Shown here piece after piece: positions 12,201 to 21,800 of a stretch of DNA of 64,000 nt (position 1 is the first letter of the stretch; each line of letters opens with the position of its first letter). Origin of the DNA: Enoplolaimus lenunculus (lineage: Eukaryota > Nematoda > Enoplea > Enoplida > Thoracostomopsidae); the NCBI GenBank assembly GCA_030248215.1, contig JASANG010003242.1:97727-161726 (forward strand). Direction: 5' to 3'. The position numbers and the translations under genes are program-made. The notes below the pieces were generated by a model. The model was not told where the DNA came from, made no database searches, and saw only the letters and a program-made list of their open reading frames with translations.

Positions 12201-14083
12201 ACTTAAAAATCAAATTGACTTGGTATACCAAATCGGTTAAACTAGTAAAAGGGTGATTATATTTGCGCTAGAAACACTTTCCCGGCATTGTGGAATTTTG
12301 TATTATCAAACGAACAAAACAGTACCGCCGCGTACTACTATAGGCCCGTCAATTTTCTTGTCTTTCAAAAGTGGGGGGACTCAAAAATGCTTACCAAGTT
12401 TTATACTCAAAAAGTATTTGCAGGGGGTCAGTGGCCCTCAACTCCTTCGGGTTTAGCGTCCATATTTCATAGGGGAAAAGAATTAGAGGAAAAATATTGT
12501 GGGATAAAATATTATACAATATACGGGAAAGAATACTACAGAGGAAGGCTCTGAACTTAAGATTCTACTGATGCCTGGCACAGAAGCGAAATACCTCACG
12601 TCTATAATATGTTTAAACGCATTGCCACAAATTACGACAACTCAAGGACTTTAGTCGTGTGTGATGTTAGCTCGACCAGATTTTCAGCCTTTACTTGTAA
12701 GTCATCAAAAACCTTTGTATGTGCATCCTGAATAATATACAACCCACCTCCTAGCAAGATGAGCTGGCCACATGCGTGCCGTGCAATAACCACGGATGGT
12801 GTGTTTTTCCTTACCCGTGATGGCTTGAAGTATAATCAAGCGGTGGACTGGCTAATGTTTCGCCGATCGTGACTGTTGCCGGACTTTGATTCAAATTTGA
12901 CAAACATTCTTCAGCTTCCTTTTTAAATACGCTCATTTTAAATTGGTTTAAACAATCTGTACTACAAAACGATAACTTTTCTTGAGTTGGATTGCTCGCG
13001 GTCAAATCGTTTTCGAGCAAAATTGACGGACACTAAAAATAATCACTATAGCCGTTATGAATTGTACTATCATTGACAACACTGTATACACAGCGGCTTA
13101 TTGTAAACTTTACTTTTGTTATATTTAAAGATAGTAAACTGAAAATTTTTCGTTTAAAGATAGTAAACTGAAAATTTTTCGTTTAAAGATAGTAAACTGA
13201 AAATTTTTCGTTTAAAGATAGTAAACTGAAAATTTTTCGTTTAAAGACAGTAAACTGAAAATTTTTTGTTTAACCCTTTCTCACATGAATATTTTCTATT
13301 TCCCCTGAGACCTAGTTTTATGCTAGGATTCGAACTCCAGTAACTGGAGTGAGAGGCGTATACCATCATCACTCAGCTATAGGAGCTTGACGCTCGAGCC
13401 CGAGGAGGCTTTCACGTCTTGTTGTGATTTAGTACTATGTATACGTGTTGCAATTGTTTGACACGGTGCGATATATATTATTTAACGTATATACACTGCG
13501 CTGAGTTGGCTATAGGCCACTCAATGTGAGAAGGGGTTTAAGTTAACGCTTAGGTTTAGGTAAATGCTTTAGGTAAAGCATTTACGAAAGCCTATGCGTA
13601 ATCTATGCCTGAGCGTATAAGCTTCAGCCTGTGGCGAAAAATGTACAAGAGCCTATAATATACCAAACTTGCTACCTTACAATTTTCCCCGTCACAAAAT
13701 TGGCACATATAATTATATATGTAGTTAAAATTGTGGTTCATAAGCTTTGCCAATCCGCCTCACGGCAGAAATTTCAGAATCTGCCCGTTTATGCAAACAC
13801 ATCTTAGTTTCAGTGACTAAAAGCTAAACACCGGATATCCGAATATTTGCAATTAAAAATTGATATAAAATGATAATTTACCTTAAAACACCAAAAACAC
13901 GACAAATTGTACGTTTTTGTTGGCTCTGAGCTGACCAAATTACCATCTGACGTGTCATTAGTTCCCAACAACATAGCGTCTGAAACAAACAAAACAACCC
14001 GTTTTAATATTCAGGGCGTTCGGAAACGACCAAAACACGGTGGACTTACCGAAGCCGAAACGTCCCATTTGTCTTGCGGTGTT
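6896..14083 (-). CDS. SOBP: Sine oculis-binding protein (SOBP) homologue, 5' end unresolved
   Basis: Minus-strand exons: 14083-14050, 13979-13882, 13032-12815, 10281-7751 and 7158-6896 (TAA stop). Phases agree at every junction, giving about 1047 residues. Early residues NTARQMGRFGF resemble SOBP's MNELLGWYGY segment. The FCS-type zinc finger is split between exons: CFWC closes exon 2 and FCSTDCLNQFKMSVFKKEA lies in exon 3, close to SOBP's FCSAKCLNQYKMDIFYKE. LITPDLWN at the next junction matches SOBP's LLTPDSWN. The 2.5-kb exon encodes Asn and Gln tracts and then YPFPIPVPIPVPIPVPIP, matching the SOBP VPLPVPIPIPIPIP run. SOBP is a nuclear protein named for binding the Six-family factor Sine oculis. 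Vertebrate SOBP has two FCS fingers; only the second is visible here. The N-terminus is missing; a possible 5' exon lies at about 14946-14720, but its phase does not fit cleanly. The identification rests on recalled motifs, not alignment. Confidence 0.82.
7680..7720. repeat. (TA)n microsatellite in last SOBP intron
   Basis: A run of TATATA dinucleotides lies just beyond the GTAAGT donor of the large SOBP exon (minus strand donor at 7750). The open frame appears to run through it as alternating Ile/Tyr, but the strong donor and phase-matched next exon show that it is intronic. Confidence 0.7.
8605..8655 (-). repeat. CAA trinucleotide tract encoding poly-Gln in SOBP
   Basis: Pure GTT repeats on the + strand read as CAA codons on the coding strand, giving about 17 consecutive Gln. 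The tract is pure CAA rather than mixed CAG/CAA, so it is likely length-variable. Confidence 0.85.
9188..9290 (-). repeat. AAT trinucleotide tract encoding poly-Asn in SOBP
   Basis: TTA repeats on the + strand read as AAT (Asn) on the coding strand, interrupted by a few AAC codons. Together with a second Asn-rich block at about 9667-9770, they create two long Asn-rich, probably disordered segments. Because the repeat length is a multiple of three, size changes keep the frame. Confidence 0.85.
9667..9775 (-). repeat. Second Asn-rich trinucleotide tract in SOBP
   Basis: TTA/TTG/TTT-type triplets on the + strand encode Asn with occasional Lys, Ser and Glu. It is less pure than the 9188-9290 tract, consistent with an older expansion that has picked up substitutions. 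Confidence 0.75.
10282..12814. other. SOBP intron with diverged repeat copies
   Basis: This intron separates the zinc-finger exon from the large low-complexity exon. It holds related diverged blocks at about 11530-11600, 12030-12160 and 12330-12470, sharing phrases such as CTTACCAAGTTTTATACTC and GGGGGTCAGT. Near 11090-11120 and 12490-12545 there are opposed copies of a TATAATATT/GGGGAAAAGAAT motif, which could be degraded inverted ends of one element about 1.4 kb long. No additional exon was recognised. Confidence 0.4.
13124..13269. repeat. 29-bp tandem repeat, five copies
   Basis: The unit TTTAAAGATAGTAAACTG followed by AAAATTTTTCG repeats at 13124, 13153, 13182, 13211 and 13240. The array lies in the intron that separates the two halves of the SOBP zinc finger and ends exactly where the TTAA-flanked element begins. 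Copies are nearly identical, so the array is recent. Confidence 0.9.
13270..13541 (-). mobile_element. TTAA-flanked MITE with tRNA-like core (piggyBac-like ends)
   Basis: It is bounded by TTAACCCTTTCTCACAT and its inverse ending GTGAGAAGGGGTTTAA. The interior, read on the minus strand, contains an A-box-like TAGCTGAGTGATGATGG and a B-box-like GGAGTTCGAATCC. TTAA at both edges plus CCCTTT-type ends is the signature of piggyBac-type insertion; the tRNA-like core is typical of Pol III-transcribed SINEs. Other copies are at 18341-18614, 50000-50270, 52577-52847 and 57526-57792. It is inserted in a SOBP intron. Confidence 0.75.
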
Positions 14084-14387
14084 CTAAAAAGCGTCGATGA
14101 AAAAATGTGAGGTCAAAACAAAGTACTTCATTGAAAATGTTCTGAAACACTCATCCCGGGTCCCTTGAAGGCATGGGCCCTGCGGCGAATCGGCCTTTCT
14201 GGCCGGGATTATACAAACCGCCCTTGTCTCAATGAATTTTTTAACCACACAGAGTGGTAAACTGTATCTGGCTATCCATAGAACCTGGTGAGCCAGATAT
14301 TAAGTAGAAATTTTTAAAAAATCATGGATAGCGTTCAGATTATAATTTGTGATTGCTATATTGTGATGACAACCTATCAGGGTGTAT

Positions 14388-14640
14388 ATTAACGGAAACG
14401 GCAAACGGATATTGAAGTATAAAAGTTTCAAAGAAGTTTTATTTTTGTGCCAATCTAATGAGACGTGCAAACGTTCACCGGGCTTTCTAAAATTTTAAAG
14501 ACAAAATATCGAATGCATTCAAATTTTGAAGATTTTGGGATGAATTTTGTAATTTTCATTTCATTTCGAACAATTGCAGCAGGAAACGGATACGCAATTT
14601 TTGCCGGAAACGGATATATGGTACACGCTGCAACCTATAG
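14388..14640 (+). repeat. Diverged CAGGGTG-type MITE
   Basis: It begins CAGGGTGTATATTAACGG and shares interior phrases with 50829-51231 (GGATATTGAAGTATAAA, CACCGGG, TTTGGGATGAATTTTGTAATTTTCATTTC). It closes near ACACGCTGCAACCTATAG, a decayed form of the TTGCACCCTG end. It lies upstream of the recognised SOBP exons on the minus strand. Confidence 0.55.
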
Positions 14641-15054
14641 ACATCAAGGCTTTCTCTATCAATTCTTGTGGGGTTCTCGACTGGATTAGAACGAAATAAA
14701 GTCCATTTTTCTGCATATACCTGAACCAAGCTGATGTTTCCCATCACCGGAACCGGATACGTGCATGTTAGACGGTGTGACTGGTGAGCTGCGTGGCCCT
14801 TGATTGGTTGTTTGTTTACTTTTCGACGCTGAACAACGAGCTTGCATTGTTGAATGATACCGATTTGACAATGACACTTTTGAGTGATTTGGCAATGAAT
14901 CAAACTGTGGTTTGTCTTTGTAGTTAAAGCATAGTATATCTTTCATTGCAAGGTTACTTAAACATTAACTTACAATAAAGCTGAGATTGACTTGGGTTTT
15001 GTGTTTAGGAAAGCATCAAAGTACGAAAACGTGACCGGAGGACAATGTTTATAT

Positions 15055-15200
15055 ACTGTAGTAACCCGAATAAGCGGGGGTGACTGATATTTATTTTGCC
15101 TCTCCAAAGAGTAGTGCTCACTGTTGCAATTCCGTTAAGGACTGTTTATTTTACAACACAGCTCCAGTTATATAATTTTGTCATCCACTTTTCATAGTTT
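15055..15200 (+). repeat. Copy of the GTAGTGACCCGAATAAG repeat family
   Basis: It begins TACTGTAGTAACCCGAATAAG and continues GATATTTATTTTGCCTCTCC, matching 27946-28385 and 47571-47950. The right boundary is not clear. Confidence 0.45.
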
Positions 15201-15434
15201 AAGTTCATTAGGGATACACTTTTTCCACTTGATTATGCTGCTACATATATAGGTAACATATTCTTTGAGTATCAAATTCTGTACTAAACTTAATTTGATC
15301 CAAGAAGCATTTACGCTATCTAATTATGGTAATTGACGTTTATGGAATGGCGAATAATTTTAGACTATTCAATTACGTATTCTAATTAGGGAAATAGACT
15401 ACCTTATCCATCCAGACGTAAAATAGGGACTTCA

Positions 15435-15683
15435 CACTGTAAGTTCCAGTGAGTTCATTTTAACTCAGAATGAGTTGAACCACTTCTGAGTTAGGACTAT
15501 CAGAACTCGCAATTCTGCGTTGATTCAACTCATTCTGATTTAGCTACGCAACTCACCCGGACTCAACTCAACTCACAGTGAGAATCAAGTCAACTCAGAG
15601 TGAGTTAAAGTTTACTGTTATTAACACAGAAATAACTAACTTTCCGTCTGAGTTGATTAATTAACTCATTGGAATTTACAGTG
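15435..15683. mobile_element. Palindromic TGAGTT-rich MITE, TA-flanked family
   Basis: It has inverted ends CACTGTAAGTTCC and GGAATTTACAGTG and an interior made of repeated TGAGTT/AACTCA blocks in both orientations. Closely similar copies are at 47205-47456, 51572-51825, 51968-52202 and 60854-61113. At 47205 and 51572 the ends are directly bordered by TA, suggesting a Tc1/mariner-type target, though no transposase is present. Confidence 0.75.
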
Positions 15684-15935
15684 CAGACTCTTATTACCTC
15701 TCTCTCTTATTTGGCTTGCTGAAGAGCGCATTGCTGACAATTTCTTTGTAGCTGGGTTTCGCCTGCGCTGCTAAAGTGTTACGGGCAAGACTATAACTCG
15801 TTAGTGGTAAGCACTTATCTAAACTAATGCTTATGTAACCAAACCCCATGCGCTAGTTCATTTTATTGATACTAACGTTATTGATAAAGTACCGCAGTTA
15901 ATGCTAAGTCGAATAACTAAATTAGTGATGTTGGC

Positions 15936-16131
15936 CCATCTAAAGATCAGGGGCGGTACGTTTTTCTGTGGGACTAGAAAAGAGTGATTTTAAGCTTTAG
16001 ACTAAGTTTTTGTTTGGCTTAGGCTTAGGCTTAGGCTTAGGCTTAGGAATATGCTCATTCTTGCGCTTTGGCTTAGGCTTAGGCTTAGGAATATGCATAT
16101 AATACTGTTCCGCCCCTGTTCTTTACATTGC
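15936..16131. mobile_element. TIR element containing (TTAGGC)n telomere-like runs
   Basis: The left end TAAAGATCAGGGGCGGTAC and right end GTTCCGCCCCTGTTCTTTACA are inverted repeats of each other. The interior has five tandem GCTTAG units at about 16017-16047 and three more at about 16070-16090, each followed by GGAATATGC. TTAGGC is the nematode telomere repeat. More than a dozen copies of this family, in both orientations, occur in the window. Confidence 0.7.
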
Positions 16132-16231
16132 CCGGGATATTTAGTATCCTAGACAAAAATTATCTATGCACCAAATTATAGAATGAAATTCATACAAATC
16201 CCAGTGTCCAAAGCCAATAAGCCAGACCGGT

Positions 16232-16385
16232 ATTAAGCTAATCTTGCGGGGCTAAAAATATTTCGGGAGCGGCATACAAGATTTTCGATGACTTACAAGC
16301 AAGGTTGAAAAATTTCTAGTGGTGCAAAAAAATTTTAGGGAGTGGCTGAGCTCCGCTGGCACCTCCTTGACTACGGGCCCGAGTA
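16232..16385 (+). repeat. Dispersed repeat ending in a CGGGCCCG-like motif
   Basis: Shared phrases are GCATACAAG..TTTTCGATGACTTACAAGCAAGG, TGAAAATTT and a final ACGGGCCCG. Copies are at 17005-17155, 21590-21720 (reverse), 22185-22330, 34960-35045 (reverse fragment), 53975-54045 (reverse fragment) and 61625-61745 (reverse). No terminal inverted repeat or coding capacity was recognised. Confidence 0.6.
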
Positions 16386-16499
16386 TGAAATGAACAAACG
16401 AAATGGATAAATTGCATATAATTAAAAATTTACAACTAAAAATTAAAGTTTTGTTTTGCAACAGTGTCTGTGGAGTTCGTTAAGGTTGAAATGTGTCTA

Positions 16500-16692
16500 C
16501 GCTGTAAAAAATCGTTAATCAAATTGACTGCCTCCGAAATAGGCTCAACGGGTCTATGTACACGAATTGAGTCAAATTGTAGTCCGCCAGAGTCAAATTC
16601 GACTCACTGAGTCGCATGTTTGACTCTGGCTGAATTAATCCCATAGAGCCTATTTCGTAGATAGTTAATTTGACTCACCATTTTTTGCAGTG
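16500..16692. mobile_element. Palindromic GAGTCAAAT-type MITE
   Basis: The ends are CGCTGTAAAAAATCG and CACCATTTTTTGCAGTG, with opposed ATTGACT/AGTCAAAT blocks inside. The same family is at 48549-48700 (decayed right end), 49731-49913 and 59889-60099. The end signature CACTGCAAAAAATGGTGAG is shared by all. Confidence 0.75.
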
Positions 16693-17004
16693 TATCGGTG
16701 TCAGTTGGGTTCTGTTAAAGTTGAATTTCAACTTAAGTATGTCTTTTATTTAAATTGCAATATTTTGTAGTTTAAGCAACCATTCAACTAAAAATAACGT
16801 TACTGGATTGGCTTTGAACAAAGCAGTATTATTGACACAAGTTTTACCGTAAACTTCTTTGTTCGTTTTCCAGTTACTCAAAAAAAATGAGCATAAGGAT
16901 ATTTGGACCCTGTTGAAAGTCAGTCACTCGAATTGAGCAAACTAATCTTTGGACATACTTAGATATTACTGGAGGACTCGATGATCCCAGTCCTGGTATC
17001 CAAC

Positions 17005-17155
17005 CCACCTTGCTAGGGGGGGTTAAACATTTTTAGGAGAAGCATACAAGGGTTTTCACATCACTTACAAGCAGCGATGAAAATTTTTTAGGGTGACCAA
17101 AATTTTTCAAAGGGGCTGAGCCTGGCCCCCTCTGGCTAGGGACCCGGATGATCCG
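17005..17155 (+). repeat. Dispersed repeat ending in GGGACCCGG
   Basis: Second copy of the family described at 16232-16385. It shares CATACAAGGGTTTTCACATC, ACTTACAAGCAGCG, TGAAAATTTTTTAGGG and GGGCTGAGCCTGGCCCCCTC. Confidence 0.55.
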
Positions 17156-17880
17156 CACAGAGTTTTGCGAGCCCTGACCTTGAGTTATATCTTAACGCCT
17201 AAACTGTACCAAAAACTAACCAGCAGCACCCAAAAAACCGCAAGAAATATGGCAATTTGTCCACGTTTGTGTAAACCAGATCTTTCCTTTTATACAACTC
17301 AAAGATATATAATATTATAAGATTGATGTGTGTGTGTATGATACGTGATCCCGAAAGATTGATGTGTGTGTATGATACGTGATCCCGAAAAGACGTTGAA
17401 TCGAAAATATGCATCATTCGGCGAAATGGTCACGAAAATATTAAAAGAAAACGGGGGCATACAGATTCTCAAATTACTGAAATTCGATCGCTGTATGGTT
17501 TATAATTTAATATTTGAATATAAGCTTTCACTCAGTAACCGCGTGTCTTAGTCGTATTTTAGTGTTTGTCTGTGACCAATTTTACACACATAACTGCATG
17601 TATCGTTTTGGTGTTGTAACGCAGCCGCGGAGACACACAGGCGATTGCAGGGAACAAGACGAATAACATTGATTTTTTTGGTTCGAAAACTCGCTCAAAT
17701 ATCAGGTTACAAAATAATAAAATAAAAACAAAATATCTCTCTTCTATCCCGTATCCATAAAAAGCTGAATATAAAGAGATAACGCTTAATGCTCATGCGA
17801 GATGCCTATTGGCTTTCGACTTATGACTGAAACATTTCATGGGAATTTAGAAATTTTCTGCGCCGAAGATGATACTTCTA

Positions 17881-18074
17881 CACTGCAAAAAATGATTAGT
17901 CAAATTGACTCTTTCCTGAGCGGATTTAATTTCTGGTGAGTTGATTAATTAACAACTCAGAACGAGTTCAATCAATTTAGAATTCAGAGTTCTGAAAAAC
18001 CTGATTCATCGCTTAGACGTCTGAGTAGATTCAACTCATTCTGAGTTAAACTCAACTCGCTGGAATTCACAGTG
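17881..18074. mobile_element. Chimeric MITE joining the GAGTCAAAT and TGAGTT families
   Basis: The left end CACTGCAAAAAATGATTAGTC with AAATTGACTC belongs to the GAGTCAAAT family (as at 49731). From about 17935 the sequence is TGAGTT/AACTCA-rich, and it closes GGAATTCACAGTG like the TGAGTT family (as at 15435). Both families share the terminal CACTG, so the two halves still form matching inverted ends. Confidence 0.65.
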
Positions 18075-18340
18075 TACGCTCCCGTTTCAGTTTAAAATTT
18101 CCATTTCCAAATAATTAAGGTATAATGAGCAATGTGTCATTCGAGAAGCCCAAGTGCAACTGAAATATGCCATTTCAGTTTTAAAAAATTTTTTTAAAAT
18201 TTTTGGTTAAAAAATTTCTTAAAGTCTCTCAAATATTTCGCCTATACCCTGCTATTTATATTATCCAACAAGTCCGTTAATGAGAGGTTCTGTAAGGCAG
18301 TACTCATGCTTTGAAATGATTTTCAACTGTTTAGGCCACA

Positions 18341-18614
18341 TTAACCCTTTCACTCATAGAGTATACTATGAGAAGCTAAAAACAAAAATGTACGAGCAAT
18401 ACACACACTGTGAGCAGTGTTTAACAATTATAACATATATGCGTAATGCAAAATCTCCACAAGACGTGAGAGCCATCTCGAGCAAAAGCGTCAAGCTCCT
18501 ATATTAACTCAGTGGTCATCGCAAACGCCTTGCACCCGTTAGACTGGGGATCGAATCGTACCTTGAAATTACATCTCATATGAAATTGAGAATATTCCTG
18601 TGAGAAAGGGTTAA
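18341..18614 (+). mobile_element. TTAA-flanked MITE with tRNA-like core
   Basis: It starts TTAACCCTTTCACTCATAG and ends TGTGAGAAAGGGTTAA. The interior contains AATCTCCACAAGACGTGAGAG, CGTCAAGCTCCTAT, an A-box-like AACTCAGTGGTCATCG and a B-box-like GGGATCGAATC. Its right end is the starting unit of an 80-bp tandem array. Confidence 0.75.
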
Positions 18615-18850
18615 TTCCCTGAACATCTTAAAAGCGTACAACGGCAAGTTATGGTATTGTGTAAATTGAGAATATTCATGTGCGAAAGGGTTAATTCCTT
18701 GAAAATCTTAAAAGCGTACAACGGTAAGTTACTGTATTGCGTAAATTGAGAATATTCATGTGAGAAAGGGTTAATCCCTGAAAATTTTAAAAGCGTACAA
18801 CGGCAGGTTATTGTACTGCGTAAATTGAGAATATTCATGTGAGAAAGGGT
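18588..18850. repeat. 80-bp tandem repeat, three full units and part of a fourth
   Basis: GAGAATATTC recurs at 18588, 18668, 18748 and 18827 (spacing 80, 80, 79). Each unit contains the right end of the TTAA element (TGTGAGAAAGGGTTAA) plus about 50 bp of CTTAAAAGCGTACAACGG-type sequence. The array therefore grew from the edge of the element at 18341-18614. Confidence 0.85.
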
Positions 18851-21800
18851 AACACTGTTTGAGTCTGTGAACTATTAACTGCTGGCACTGCTTTTACACG
18901 TTAACCTACAACGTTGGTGAAAACGTGACATGCATGCAGTCCAGTAGCCAGCTCACCTTGCTAACATTTGCCAATATTGTCAACTGTGTGTAGCAGCTAT
19001 GCCCAGTTTGCAATAATGGTGTCATGTATTTTGAGCCACTGAATCTTTCATGTAAACTGTATTGATTCCAACGTCAAATTATTTTCGAAATTTGTGAAAT
19101 GATTATAATAGTAAATATTTGCATGTCAAAACGTATTGCTTACTAGGCCCTATAATCACTGCGATATCGTGATTGCTTATGACTGCATTGCATGTATTGG
19201 TAATATCGCCAAATCTGCAGCCAGCAAGGCATAATAATTTGATCTGTTAAAACAAATACTAAAGAACGCGAATTTGATACTTAGGCTTTGTCCCTTCGTG
19301 AACCCAACTTTGTAATAAAAATGTGCAACATTCGTTATATATCTATATATATCTATATATGTGTATATATAATATATTTATTTATATATGTATATATTAT
19401 CTAAATATGTACGTAAAATATCCGCTATCGAAAACAGAATGAAGTTGGACTTTAGTAGTTTTACGATAACAACCCAGCATTAGCCAGGCCATGTAATGTA
19501 ATACTTCATTTGGTTGATCAAATTTCAACACTGAATACCTCTACCTACCACTATATATATCGAATATTTAGAACGACGGGCTAGGGTTTCAGTTTTAGAT
19601 CGAAATACACGGCGATAGTATAATACATCTGTTTTGCATGGCCGGACGGTATAAATACTACAACGATATGGCCTTTGTCGCAAATGTACGTTGTAATATG
19701 ATATTGCTAACTGCGGCAACTATAGGGAAAACATTGTTTTGATGCAAAGGGATCATCTATAACATGTACTCTTGGTATACTGTAGCTATAGCAACGTGTA
19801 TAAAAAATCCTGGGTGTAACCGGAATTATAAAATACGGAAACTGCAATCGGAAAGTTAAAAAATACCGGAAGCGCAGCCGGAACCAGAAAATAAAAAAAT
19901 GCTTGATACCGAAAAGTTTACTATTGACGCTATTTTATCGCTTTGAATGGCGTAAACATACCATTTAGAATGATAAAATCCTGAAACAAATGCAGTAGGA
20001 GGAAAAGTATGATAAATTTATAGAATATGGCACAAATAAAAATTTTGGCAACGCTCAGACAATTTTAGAAAATTAGCTGAGAATAATATGCCAAAATGGG
20101 CACCGAATATCCGGATATGAAAAATATCCGGATATGTATCCGAATGGAAATATGTATCGAAATATCCGGATATCCGAAATGCTAGTGTGTGAACTTTTTT
20201 GGAATTATTTGCATTGTTTCAACATAAAAGTTGCTGGAGCTGACGAAACGAAATTTTGTATTAAAACCTGTGTTAAAATATTGAACCACATTCCTCCATA
20301 ATTCCATGATGACTTAAATTTTGATTTCTTAATACATGCTAAATATTTTTAAATTATCTCAAAATTTGCCCAGTGAAAAATTTGCATCGAATGGCAATCT
20401 GTAAAGGGTACATTTGAATTTCTTATAACACAGAACCCATGAACTCATAAATTTTGAATTCAAACCCCCATGCTAAGCGACTTTCTTCTCATACACCAAA
20501 ACAATCCAAAAGTACTTAATCAGCGATGCTAGCTGTCTGAATAATGGACAGTTTAGTGTGGGTTTGGAAGCGACAATCCCATTCACCTTAGTGTCCTTTC
20601 AAAATGCGGAAAGGTTCAAGAACGCTGCAGCCTCCCCCTGAGAGGAAAAAGCACAAAGTTAATTCAAAAAGCTTGGTTGTTACTGAAAAAGTTTCCTTCT
20701 ACATTTGTGTCGTGAAATTAATAGTATAAATCGGGTGCGCTAAACAAGTCATTAAACGCAAAAAATGACCCCATTCAACTAAGCGCGTCGCTTTTACACA
20801 GTATATAATATACATGACATAATATGGATTTCTCAACTTTTGAAAATATATTCTTTCGTTTGGAATTCAAAATATAATAGTAAATTTGGTGCGTTAAACC
20901 GATCATCCAACACAATAAATGACGAAATTCAACTCAGAGGGTCGCTTTTACACACTAATATAAGTACATGAAAAATATAGATTTCTGAACTGTTGAAAAT
21001 ACAGGGATAATACCTTAACCATATTTATATGTAGTTTGTTGCGACCCGTACAAGAGGGGGTAGTAAAACGGGGTCCCCATTTTGAGCTCCAAGCAAAACA
21101 AGTTCGTATAAACCCTAATACTTCGGCCGCAAAACCCTAACATATCATAGTACCAATTGGCAATTATCCTCAACATATAGGTATACATATTTAAGAACGT
21201 TTAAAGCCAAATTTCGGAACCAAACCCAACATAAACTTAATAATCAAATGAGGGTATGTAATGAACCAAACGGCAAACATACATTTTCGTCAATTTACCC
21301 TATGGATACACCAACACTTTGAAACTCGCCACTTTGAAATAGCTAAATATAAAAGCAACAAATAAAAATTTGATACTAATGTTGTATATGACAGCCGGCT
21401 TAATTGGTCACAGAAAAGCCGCTGACACGCTTAATCACACAGCTCGGCCATTAAATGATTGAAACGATTAAAGGACGATGATGCCAGTAAAACAATATGG
21501 TGGTTGTCTTAAATAAAGCTAATAAACTGAACGGTCGGGGAACAGGAAAACGCCTGTGGCCAAGGGGGAGGGCGGGCGGGCGGCGGGTCAAATCTCCCTG
21601 AAAAAATTTTTTTGCCTCCTGGAAGATTTTCAACCTTGTTAATCAACGTCATCGCTTGTATTCCCCTCCTGAAAATTTTTTAGCCCCCTCGAGCAAGGTG
21701 AGCTGCCTACGGGCCTGAGCAGGAAGAACTTCGTTCTTGTTTTACTTGTGACGATAACTGGCAACCGAATATATGCCAGGCTGTTGAAATTCGTCAAACT

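Noticed and set aside
14686-14946. First coding exon of SOBP starting with an ATG at 14946
   Set aside because: Not accepted as certain: its best donor (GTATAT) leaves a phase that does not match the 34-bp exon at 14083-14050 in that frame; another frame over the same stretch matches the phase but has no convincing start.
16017-16090. TTAGGC runs as a chromosome end or telomere
   Set aside because: The runs are only three to five units, lie between inverted ends of a dispersed element, and occur in both orientations throughout the window.
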